From contig JAAVYI010000027.1 in the NCBI GenBank assembly GCA_022791055.1, forward strand, positions 1 to 32,943: a stretch of DNA of 32,943 bases, in the 5' to 3' direction. Position 1 is the first letter of the stretch; each line of letters opens with the position of its first letter. Below the pieces are notes generated by a model that was not told the origin of the DNA, did not search any database, and saw nothing but the letters and a program-made list of their open reading frames with translations. Shown here in pieces: positions 1 to 6,314 of this stretch. This DNA comes from Clostridia bacterium (lineage in GTDB: Bacteria; Bacillota; Clostridia; Christensenellales; Pumilibacteraceae). A program made the position numbers and the translations under genes.

Positions 1-64
1 GATTTTCGTTATATATGCATTTCCACTCCTGAATCATTTCAATAGTTGGCTCTGTTGTAAGCAT
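1..64 (-). CDS. Partial gene, N-terminal 21 codons only, function unknown
   Basis: The minus strand has an ATG at 64-62 and stays open to the window edge. The visible peptide begins MLTTEPTIEMIQEW, mostly polar and acidic with no signal peptide. A GGAG Shine-Dalgarno site (minus strand, 76-73) lies 8 nt before the ATG, and a very good promoter lies upstream, so this is a real gene start. I do not recognise the family from 21 residues. Base composition here is AT-rich compared with the glycosyltransferase that follows, which may mean a different origin. Confidence 0.6.
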   Translation of the reverse strand, partial: MLTTEPTIEMIQEWKCIYNEN

Positions 65-102
65 ATTAAAATCTCCGCTAAATTACTGTTTATCGCACAA
101 TC

Positions 103-131
103 ATTATATCACGAAAAATGAAAGAGCGCAA
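103..131 (-). promoter_or_regulatory. Sigma-A-type promoter of the leftward partial gene
   Basis: On the minus strand TTGCGC (131-126) is followed after exactly 17 nt by TATAAT (108-103), with an extended -10 TG one base upstream of the hexamer. Transcription would start near 96, giving a leader of about 30 nt that contains the GGAG site of the gene at 64-1. Confidence 0.7.
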
Positions 132-174
132 CCGATTGAATTTTGTGTGCTATATAAATCATATCTATACTCAC

Positions 175-192
175 TAGGCTACGCGTAGCCTA
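175..192. repeat. Perfect 18-bp palindrome, possible operator
   Basis: TAGGCTACGCGTAGCCTA is fully self-complementary. No T-run follows on either strand, so it is not a simple terminator. It shares the TAGCCTA heptamer with the feo operator at 21228-21251 in this window, so a metal-regulator site is conceivable, but it lies upstream of the -35 of the leftward gene and its role is unknown. Confidence 0.4.
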
Positions 193-216
193 ATTCGTCC
201 ACGAAAAAATTACAGA

Positions 217-245
217 AAAGGCATAGCCTAACGCTATGCCTAAAT
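217..245 (-). terminator. Rho-independent terminator of the glycosyltransferase gene
   Basis: Nine-base perfect arms AGGCATAGC (219-227) and GCTATGCCT (233-241) enclose a 5-nt loop. On the minus strand the stem is followed by TTTTCTG and more T residues, so it can end the leftward transcript of the gene at 335-1417. Confidence 0.7.
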
Positions 246-334
246 CTTTTTATTTGCGTTTTATTTCCCTATGGGAATTACGGTAATACGCTCTCCCGTT
301 TTCTGCGTGGGACAATATACCCTACAAATCTTTT

Positions 335-1417
335 TTACTTGCCGGAAAGCGCCTGCTCGAAGAATGCAACGTTGGCGGCGATCCTTGTGTCGTCGGGCGC
401 GAGCGTTTGTGCGTCGCGGGCGGCGGCGAGCGCTTGCTCGAGGCGGCCTAAACGATAGCAAGCAATCGAATAGAGGTCGCTCGGGTGCGCGCCCCAAGCG
501 GTCGGCTCGTTGATGTAGGAAAGCGAGCGCTGCGTGATCGCGAGCGCGCGGCCGGCGGCAAAGTACAGGCCTGCGTCGTCCTGCGTGTCGTAATACAGGT
601 CGGCCAGATCGACAAACGGCTCGCGCAAGTGCGGCGCTTCGGCGCAGGCGCGCAGCAGCCATTTTTCGGCCTCGATCCGCTCGCCCAAACGCAAGTGACA
701 GCGGGCGATATAGCGCATCGACGCGCAACGTTCGTCCGCCCACACGGCGGCGGGGAGGCTTAGGTGTCTTTTGAGCGTCTCGATCGACTTTTGCCACATG
801 CCGCGGTACATGTACTCGCGCCCCAAATAGTGCATGTTGCGGTCGTCGCTCGGGTCCTCTTCGACCGACAGTTCGAGCAGCGGCAAATAGCTCGCCCGCG
901 ATTTGGTCGCGTCGGGATAGTGTTCGACGCAAATGCTTTCGTCGACGGCAAACTCTTCCCGCACGCCGTCGAGCGGGGTCAGCACCTCGTGTACGGGGTG
1001 TTTCCATGCGTACAGTTTGCGGCTGTGGATCTTGTCGGCCAAGAACACGACGCCCTCGCTGCCGTCGGGGTTAAACGACCAGGTGTAGCGATACCTTAGG
1101 CGCGTTACATTCTTGCGCCATACCTTTTCGAGCGCGGCGCGCCAGCCGGGTCGGAACACCTCGTCGAGGTCGGTGCAAACGCAAATAGCGGCGTCGTCGG
1201 GGACGAGCGCGAGCGAGGCGTTGCGCGCGTCGTCGAATCGGAACGGGGAGAAAGTGCGCGTTTCGACGTGCGCGCCGAGGCTTTTGAGCGTTGCGACGGT
1301 ATCGTCGGTCGAGCCGGTATCGAGTACGTACACGCCGTCGGCCTCGGACATCGACGCGTACCAGCGCGCGGCGAACTTGGCTTCGTTTTTACAAATGGCA
1401 TAAACGATGACTTTCAT
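335..1417 (-). CDS. Family 2 glycosyltransferase with TPR-like C-terminal half
   Basis: The 360-residue cytosolic protein begins with a GT-A fold: beta strand MKVIVYAICKNEAKF, the nucleotide-binding region VLDTGSTDDT (about residues 31-40), and a DxD-like metal site CTDLDEVF near residue 82. This is the SunS-like, TPR-bearing subgroup of GT2 that transfers a sugar from a nucleotide-sugar to a protein or cell-surface acceptor. From about residue 170 the sequence becomes helical repeats with TPR spacing (YLGREYMYRG, CHLRLGERIEAEKWL, DLADLYYD, ACYRLGRLEQALAAA). It stands alone with its own terminator downstream and is divergent from the HAD phosphatase. No Shine-Dalgarno site precedes the ATG, and a TATATA hexamer ends 7 nt before it, so the transcript may be leaderless. 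Donor and acceptor cannot be read from sequence. Confidence 0.88.
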   Translation of the reverse strand: MKVIVYAICKNEAKFAARWYASMSEADGVYVLDTGSTDDTVATLKSLGAHVETRTFSPFRFDDARNASLALVPDDAAICVCTDLDEVFRPGWRAALEKVWRKNVTRLRYRYTWSFNPDGSEGVVFLADKIHSRKLYAWKHPVHEVLTPLDGVREEFAVDESICVEHYPDATKSRASYLPLLELSVEEDPSDDRNMHYLGREYMYRGMWQKSIETLKRHLSLPAAVWADERCASMRYIARCHLRLGERIEAEKWLLRACAEAPHLREPFVDLADLYYDTQDDAGLYFAAGRALAITQRSLSYINEPTAWGAHPSDLYSIACYRLGRLEQALAAARDAQTLAPDDTRIAANVAFFEQALSGK

Positions 1418-1448
1418 ATAATCTATATATTCACAGCAAACGTAATAT

Positions 1449-1477
1449 TTGACATATATCGTCGAATATGCTAGAAT
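1449..1477 (+). promoter_or_regulatory. Consensus promoter giving a leaderless start at 1484
   Basis: TTGACA (1449-1454), 17-nt spacer, TAGAAT (1472-1477) with extended TG at the expected place. The usual start point, 7 nt past the -10, is the A of the ATG at 1484. No Shine-Dalgarno site is present in front of that ATG, which agrees with leaderless translation. Confidence 0.8.
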
Positions 1478-1483
1478 GATACC

Positions 1484-2131
1484 ATGGATACGATCATTTT
1501 CGACCTGGACGGAACGCTTTTGAATACGCTGGACGACCTGATGGACAGCGTTAATTTTATGCTTGCCGGCCGCGGATACGCACAGCGTAGCTATGACGAG
1601 ATCCGGCAGTTTGTCGGCAACGGCGTCCGCAAGTTGGTCGAACGCGCGCTACCCGACGGACACAAGGACGAAACGGACGCGGCGCTTGCCGAATTTTCGG
1701 CGCACTACGACAAAAACAAGAATAACAAAACGGCGCCGTATGCGGGCATTCCCGAAATGCTAAGCGCCGTCAAAGCGGCCGGTTTTAAGACGGCGATCGT
1801 GTCGAACAAGTACGAGCGCGCCGTCAAAGAGCTGGCCGATACGCTGTTTTTCGGCTGTATCGACGTCGCCGTCGGCGAGCGCACGGGCGTTGCGCCCAAA
1901 CCCGCGCCCGACGGAGTGTTCGCCGCGCTCGACGTGTTGGGGGCGCGTTGTGCCGACGCCGTGTATATCGGCGACAGCGATGTTGACGTTGCGACGGCCA
2001 AAAACGCAGGGCTGAAAATGATCGGCGTGACCTGGGGCTTTCGTGACCGTGCGTTGCTCGAGCAGTGCGGCGCCGATCGCATTATCGACAGCCCTGCCGA
2101 CGTGCTTACCGCCGTGCGGTCGTTCGGGTAG
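1484..2131 (+). CDS. gph: HAD-family phosphatase, phosphoglycolate-phosphatase type
   Basis: The 215-residue cytosolic hydrolase removes phosphate from small phosphorylated metabolites. It shows all HAD motifs: nucleophile and acid DLDGTLLNT (residues 7-15), motif II Ser in AIVSNKYERA, the lysine in APKPAPDGVF, and the metal-binding acidic pair in YIGDSDVDVATAKNAG. The four-helix cap between motifs I and II (GRGYAQRSYDEIRQFVGNGV) is the Gph/PpaX arrangement, so phosphoglycolate or pyrophosphate is the likely class of substrate. It is the first gene of an operon with the Na/Pi symporter, which starts 9 nt later behind a GGAGG site. The ATG is fixed by the family N-terminus and coincides with the predicted transcription start. 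Confidence 0.88.
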   Translation: MDTIIFDLDGTLLNTLDDLMDSVNFMLAGRGYAQRSYDEIRQFVGNGVRKLVERALPDGHKDETDAALAEFSAHYDKNKNNKTAPYAGIPEMLSAVKAAGFKTAIVSNKYERAVKELADTLFFGCIDVAVGERTGVAPKPAPDGVFAALDVLGARCADAVYIGDSDVDVATAKNAGLKMIGVTWGFRDRALLEQCGADRIIDSPADVLTAVRSFG

Positions 2132-2140
2132 GAGGCGGCT

Positions 2141-3820
2141 ATGGAGATCGCGCAAAGCATACTGATGCTATTGGCCGGTCTGGGCGTGCTGATGACCGGC
2201 ATGAAAATGCTCAGCGAAGGCCTCGAACGCAGCGCCGGGTCGAGTATGCGCAAGCTGTTCGGCAAGCTGAGCAACAACCGATTCGCCAGTATCGGCGTCG
2301 GCGCGGTGGCAACCGTTTTGGTCAACTCGTCGGCCGCGACCACCGTCATGGTCATCGGCTTTGTCAACGCCGGACTGATGTCGCTTTTACAGGCGACGGC
2401 GATCATAATGGGCGCCAACATCGGCACGACACTGACCGGTGTGATCATCGCGCTGTCGGGTTTCAGCCTGAGTACATACATGGCGATTTTGGCGTTTGTC
2501 GGCGTGCTGGTTTCGATGATCGCCAAAAACGACACCGTCAAAAAGATCGGTTCGGCGATTACAGGCCTGGGGTTGATGTTCGTCGGCCTGTCGTTTATGA
2601 GCGATTCTTTTAAAACGCCGCAGATCGCTACGGCGTTGGAAACGGTGTTCCGCAAAGTCGAATTTCCGCTCGTGCTTATTCTGATCGGCATCGTCTGTAC
2701 GGCGCTGTTCCAGTCGTCGGCGGCGATGACGGCAATCGTCGTTACCATGTCGGGCGCAGGCATTATCCCGCTTTCGAGCGCGCTGTTCATTATCTTAGGC
2801 ACCAACATCGGCACGTGCGTGACGGCGCTGATCGCGGCCGTCGGCGCGAGCACCAACGCCAAGCGCACGGCGATGATTCACCTGCTGTTCAACGCGATCG
2901 GCACGATTTTGTTTACTGCGGTCATTTGGATCTTCCGCTCGCCGGTCGAAAAGCTATTAGGGCTGATGTCGAGCAATACGCAAATGCAGGTCGCGCTGTT
3001 CCACGTGTTTTTCAACGTGTTGACGACGGCTGTGCTCATTCCGTTCATGAAACCGCTGACCAAGCTGGCGACGCTATTGGTGCGCGAAAAGAAGGATGAC
3101 GACGAACAGCTCAAACTGTATTACATAGACGACCGCATTTTGCATACGCCGCCGATCGCCGTCGCGCAGGTCTTAAAAGAAGTGTTGAACATGGGCGAAA
3201 TGGCGCGCGGCAACCTCGACTGCGCAATGCACGCCGTGCTGACCGGGGAGACGGGCGACAAGGACAAGATCCTCAAAACCGAGGAAAAGATCAACTTTAT
3301 CAACAAAGGCGTGGCGCGCTATCTGATCAAAATGTCGTCGCTGTCGCTGTCAAAGTCCGACGAGAAACTGGTCGGCACATTGCACCACGTCATCAGCGAC
3401 ATCGAGCGTATCGGCGACCATGCCGAAAACTTTATCGAGCAAGCGGTCGAGATGCGCGAAAACGACATCGTGTTTTCCGAAGAGGCTTTGAGCGAGTTGG
3501 AGAGCATGTACCGCCGCGTGCGCGGCATGTTCGACTTATCGCTCGAAGTATTCGAAAACCGCGATACGTCCAAACTCAAACAGGTTTCCGACGACGAATC
3601 GGACATCGACATGCTTAAAAAATTGCTGGGCAACAACCATATTATGCGCTTGAATAACGGGAATTGCACCGTTGAGAGCGGCACCTATTTTTATGCCGTC
3701 ACCAGTGCGCTCGAGCGCGTCGCCGACCATTTGACCAACGTCGCGTTCTCGATCAAGAGTCCGAGCGGCTCGCAGGTCGAGGCGATGCAAAAGCTGGCCG
3801 CAGAGGCCAAACGGAAGTAG
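2141..3820 (+). CDS. Na/Pi cotransporter family protein with C-terminal PhoU domain
   Basis: A 559-residue membrane protein that couples sodium to phosphate movement (uptake, or export as for E. coli YjbB). The two inverted Na_Pi_cotrans repeats are clear: VNSSAATTVMVIGF near residue 62 with GANIGTTLTG after it, and FQSSAAMTAIVVTMSG near residue 190 with GTNIGTCVTAL after it. The QSS/NSS motifs are the substrate-site signatures. Hydrophobic segments end near residue 310, followed by a soluble PhoU-like helical bundle to the C-terminus (HHVISDIERIGDHAENF and ALERVADHLTNVAFS carry the E-R-x-x-D-H metal motifs of PhoU). A GGAGG site precedes the ATG. Its place between two phosphatase-type genes suggests phosphate homeostasis. 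Confidence 0.92.
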   Translation: MEIAQSILMLLAGLGVLMTGMKMLSEGLERSAGSSMRKLFGKLSNNRFASIGVGAVATVLVNSSAATTVMVIGFVNAGLMSLLQATAIIMGANIGTTLTGVIIALSGFSLSTYMAILAFVGVLVSMIAKNDTVKKIGSAITGLGLMFVGLSFMSDSFKTPQIATALETVFRKVEFPLVLILIGIVCTALFQSSAAMTAIVVTMSGAGIIPLSSALFIILGTNIGTCVTALIAAVGASTNAKRTAMIHLLFNAIGTILFTAVIWIFRSPVEKLLGLMSSNTQMQVALFHVFFNVLTTAVLIPFMKPLTKLATLLVREKKDDDEQLKLYYIDDRILHTPPIAVAQVLKEVLNMGEMARGNLDCAMHAVLTGETGDKDKILKTEEKINFINKGVARYLIKMSSLSLSKSDEKLVGTLHHVISDIERIGDHAENFIEQAVEMRENDIVFSEEALSELESMYRRVRGMFDLSLEVFENRDTSKLKQVSDDESDIDMLKKLLGNNHIMRLNNGNCTVESGTYFYAVTSALERVADHLTNVAFSIKSPSGSQVEAMQKLAAEAKRK

Positions 3821-3821
3821 A

Positions 3822-4355
3822 ATGATACACGTAGCGAGAAACAGCGCCGCAGCCCGTGCGGCCGCGCGACTGGGCGGCAAGGTCGCGCACATAGACGGTG
3901 CGATCGGCGAACATGCGCACGCCGGCGACATTGTGTTACTTGTCGCGGACGGCTTTTCGTCGGCTTTGTCGGACGACGCCCGCGCCCGCGAACTGCTGCT
4001 CGTATTCGACGCGACCCCGACCGCGGCGTTTGTGCCGGTCGACGTTCTGATCGCTAACGCCGCAACGACGGTGGCGCTGACGGGGATCGAGCCGATCAAC
4101 GAGGCGTATGCCGTTTTGGCCGTGCGCGCGCTGTACCGAATGGGCGCGCGTTACGTCGTCATGACGCTGGGCGCAGAGGGAACGGCGGTCGCGGTGGGGC
4201 AACAAATCACCTATATCGAGCGGCCGTTTGTACAGACGGAAACGGCGGAGCGCACGTTTGCGGCGGCCGTTGCCGTCGGACTGGATGCAGGGCTGGATTT
4301 GCTTACTGCGTGCGAGCAGGCGGCGGAGATCGCGAGTAAGGAGACCGAACAATGA
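3822..4355 (+). CDS. Half-length ribokinase-like protein, catalytic Asp missing (probable pseudokinase)
   Basis: The 177-residue protein aligns by eye only with the C-terminal half of PfkB/ribokinase enzymes: LLLVFDATPTAAF corresponds to the strand before the NPAP segment, VDVLIANAATTVALTGIEP to the VDIITPNETEAELLTG block, and GARYVVMTLGAEGTAVAV to the nucleotide-binding strand. The N-terminal lid and sugar-binding part is absent, and the gene begins 1 nt after the Na/Pi stop, so nothing is hidden upstream. The anion-hole and base motif DTTAAGDTF is replaced by QTETAERTF (residues 138-146), so the catalytic Asp is an Arg. A kinase reaction is unlikely. A binding or regulatory role with its neighbours is possible. 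The stop overlaps the next ATG (ATGA), so translation is coupled. Confidence 0.7.
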   Translation: MIHVARNSAAARAAARLGGKVAHIDGAIGEHAHAGDIVLLVADGFSSALSDDARARELLLVFDATPTAAFVPVDVLIANAATTVALTGIEPINEAYAVLAVRALYRMGARYVVMTLGAEGTAVAVGQQITYIERPFVQTETAERTFAAAVAVGLDAGLDLLTACEQAAEIASKETEQ

Positions 4356-5008
4356 TCATTGAAACGCATTGCCATACAAGCGGCATATCGGTTTGCGCCG
4401 ATCAGCCGTATAAGAAATTGATCGCCGTATACGAGGCAGCCGGCTACGGCGGTTTGGTGCTGACCAACCACTATAACGAATATACGTTGCGTCGCTTAGG
4501 CGACACCGTCGACAGCCGTGTCGAGCGGTATATCGACGAGGTGCGCAAGACTGCGGCGGCGGCCGAAAAATGCAAAGTCATGTTGGGCGCAGAGGTGGCG
4601 ATTTCCGTGCCGAGCGGGTGGGCGGAATTTTTATTGTTCGGCTTAAAAGCCGACTTTTTGCGCGCCAATCCCGAGTTGTACAATTTGACGCAAAAGCAAC
4701 TGTTCCGCCTGTGCGACGACAACGGCATCGTCATGGTGCAGTCGCACCCGTTCCGCAGTCAGCAGGGTCACGAGCCGCAAGACCCGGAATATATGCACGG
4801 CGTGGAGATCAACTGCCACCCCGGGTTTTTCCGCGACCGCGAAAAGGTGACGGCGTTCGCGCAAAAACACGGTCTGCTCGTCACCTGCGGCAGCGACTAC
4901 CACGGCGCGCATTTTAAACCCTACGGCGGCATCGAGGCCGACGTGTCGGACGTGACCGCGCTCGCGCAAGCCTTGCGCGAAAACGCATACGAAATCGTCG
5001 AACGATAA
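4352..5008 (+). CDS. PHP-domain metal-dependent phosphoesterase
   Basis: A 218-residue cytosolic hydrolase of the PHP (polymerase and histidinol phosphatase) superfamily, a distorted TIM barrel that binds two or three metals. The ligands are visible: H6-C-H8 in IETHCHTSG, H40 in LTNHYNE, E81 in GAEVAI, H132 in QSHPFR, E152 and H156 in VEINCHPG, and D182-Y-H184 in GSDYHG. Substrates of this short class range from histidinol phosphate to 3',5'-nucleotides, so the substrate is not assigned. It is the last gene of the gph operon, overlaps the pseudokinase by 4 nt and is followed 34 nt later by a strong terminator. Confidence 0.88.
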   Translation: MIIETHCHTSGISVCADQPYKKLIAVYEAAGYGGLVLTNHYNEYTLRRLGDTVDSRVERYIDEVRKTAAAAEKCKVMLGAEVAISVPSGWAEFLLFGLKADFLRANPELYNLTQKQLFRLCDDNGIVMVQSHPFRSQQGHEPQDPEYMHGVEINCHPGFFRDREKVTAFAQKHGLLVTCGSDYHGAHFKPYGGIEADVSDVTALAQALRENAYEIVER

Positions 5009-5042
5009 TAGCTCGATCCATAGAACTGAAAAAATCGGCATG

Positions 5043-5070
5043 AAAAAACCGCGGACGTCCGCGGTTTTTT
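5043..5070. terminator. Perfect 28-bp palindromic bidirectional terminator
   Basis: The sequence from 5043 to 5070 is an exact palindrome: six A, CCGCGGAC, GTCCGCGG, six T. It ends the rightward operon (last stop 5008) and, because the T-run exists on both strands, also the leftward AraC transcript (stop 5177). Confidence 0.9.
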
Positions 5071-5144
5071 GTATTTGCAGATTGCGGAAACGTAGAACCG
5101 CGCAAATGCGCGCCGCGCACGAAAGGCGGGAGAAAGATCGGCGG

Positions 5145-5294
5145 CGGAATGCGCGGTGTGCGTGTAATAGAGGCCGTCAGTCACGGGGGGGGGGGACTTT
5201 TGCCTTATCCGGATTGCGACGGAACGCGCGTTGCGCGTGTAAGGGGTGGCCGTCGGTCACGGGCGGGGGCGCGCTTGTCTTGTCCGGACCGCGG
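5145..5294. repeat. Two tandem imperfect 75-bp units at the 3' end of the AraC gene
   Basis: Units 5145-5219 and 5220-5294 each begin CGGAAY and contain GGCCGTCRGTCACGGG and TTRTCCGGAYYGCG; a third copy begins at 5295 inside the gene. The period is 75 bp, or 25 codons, so the repeat is in frame in the AraC protein. Unit 1 contains a run of 11 G (5185-5195) where unit 2 has an interrupted tract. Confidence 0.8.
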
Positions 5295-6142
5295 CGGAAC
5301 GCGGAGGGCGAGACGCCCGTTTTTTGCTTGAAGAGATTGGAAAAGTAAAATTCGTCGGAAAAAGCGAGCGTATTGGAAACGTCCTTGACCGAAACGTCGG
5401 TGCGGAGCAGCAACGTTTTGGCAAGGTCTATTTTGCGTTGCAGAACATACTGGTGCGGGCTGGTGTTGTAAAAGCGGGCGAACTCTCGATACAGCGACGA
5501 TTTGGAAATGTGCAATTTTTCGGTCGCCTCGTTGACATCGAAACGCTTGTATACGCAGGCGTCCAACAGATCTTTAATAGCGTGCGCGAGGTGCGAGGCG
5601 GCGCGCTGTTTTTCGAAATGCAATGTTTCGGCCAGTGTCAGCAGAATCTCGTCAACGAGACGCATGACCGGGAAACAGAGATGATCGTTGTTGGGGTCTT
5701 GCATGGCAAGCGAGACGATCTCGCGCATCTTTCGTTCGCAGTCGACGCCGCGAATGACCGGCGTGCCTTTTAGACCGATGCCGCTCAAATACGAATCCAT
5801 ATAGTCGCAGAAAAAGTTGGCCCAGATCAGTTCGAACGGATCGTCGGCCGACGCCTTATAGCAGGAGCGGCTGCCCGGCTCGATCAGAACGGCGTCGGAC
5901 GGCTGTAAATCGTAATGAATGCCGTTGTAGTCGAGGTCGCCGCTGCCGCGCGGAATGAACATCAACACATAATGATCGCAGCAGTTGCGGGAAATATAGT
6001 AATTTTTATTGGGCGGGGTGATGCCGGTCACGTCGAGAATAAACGGGACGTCCTCGCTCGGGCAGTATACGAATTTACGGTTTTCGGCTTCGGTTCCGCG
6101 CATGAATACGTTGTCGCCGCCCAAAAAAGTTACGTGTGGCAT
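5177..6142 (-). CDS. AraC-family transcriptional regulator of the glycan locus
   Basis: A 321-residue DNA-binding protein. Residues 1-170 are an AraC-type cupin sensor domain (YYISRNCCDHYVLMFIPRGS, LQPSDAVLIEPGS). Residues 200-282 hold the two helix-turn-helix units (NEATEKLHISKSSLYREF; VKDVSNTLAFSDEFYFSN), followed by the family signature FKQKTGVSPSAFRR. Such proteins normally end there. This one continues for about 40 residues as a 25-residue repeat (FRRGPDKTSAPPP... twice), encoded by a 75-bp tandem repeat, and stops just after a C11 tract. It is divergent from the ABC transporter and is its likely activator, sensing the imported sugar. A GAGG site lies rather far (13 nt) from the ATG; ATG at residue 14 is an alternative start. 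Confidence 0.85.
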   Translation of the reverse strand: MPHVTFLGGDNVFMRGTEAENRKFVYCPSEDVPFILDVTGITPPNKNYYISRNCCDHYVLMFIPRGSGDLDYNGIHYDLQPSDAVLIEPGSRSCYKASADDPFELIWANFFCDYMDSYLSGIGLKGTPVIRGVDCERKMREIVSLAMQDPNNDHLCFPVMRLVDEILLTLAETLHFEKQRAASHLAHAIKDLLDACVYKRFDVNEATEKLHISKSSLYREFARFYNTSPHQYVLQRKIDLAKTLLLRTDVSVKDVSNTLAFSDEFYFSNLFKQKTGVSPSAFRRGPDKTSAPPPVTDGHPLHAQRAFRRNPDKAKVPPPRD

Positions 6143-6201
6143 ATTGATTCAAAACCTCATGGATATGGAACTTTTCAGCATTCCAAAACGATCTTGTATC
6201 C

Positions 6202-6230
6202 ATTATACTATAAATATGGCGAAAAATCAA
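6202..6230 (-). promoter_or_regulatory. Promoter of the AraC regulator
   Basis: On the minus strand TTGATT (6230-6225), a 17-nt spacer and TATAAT (6207-6202). The transcript would start near 6195 with a leader of about 53 nt. On the plus strand no good -35/-10 pair is visible before the transporter operon at 6315, as expected for an activator-dependent promoter. Confidence 0.65.
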
Positions 6231-6314
6231 TCTTTTTCGGCAAATCCGACTTAGGTTCCCGTAACCGTTTGCGAGAAAACTCTATGCGGCTGCGGCGGGG
6301 AAAAGGAGAGTACA

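Noticed and set aside
1705..2868. Long open frame antisense to the Na/Pi transporter gene (387 codons)
   Set aside because: Its composition (Ser, Pro, Thr, Ile rich) mirrors the hydrophobic gene on the other strand; there is no Shine-Dalgarno site and no family match. High GC makes such frames common.
5145..5294. CRISPR-like or regulatory repeat array
   Set aside because: Only two imperfect adjacent units without spacers, in frame with the AraC gene; better explained as tandem duplication of a gene end.
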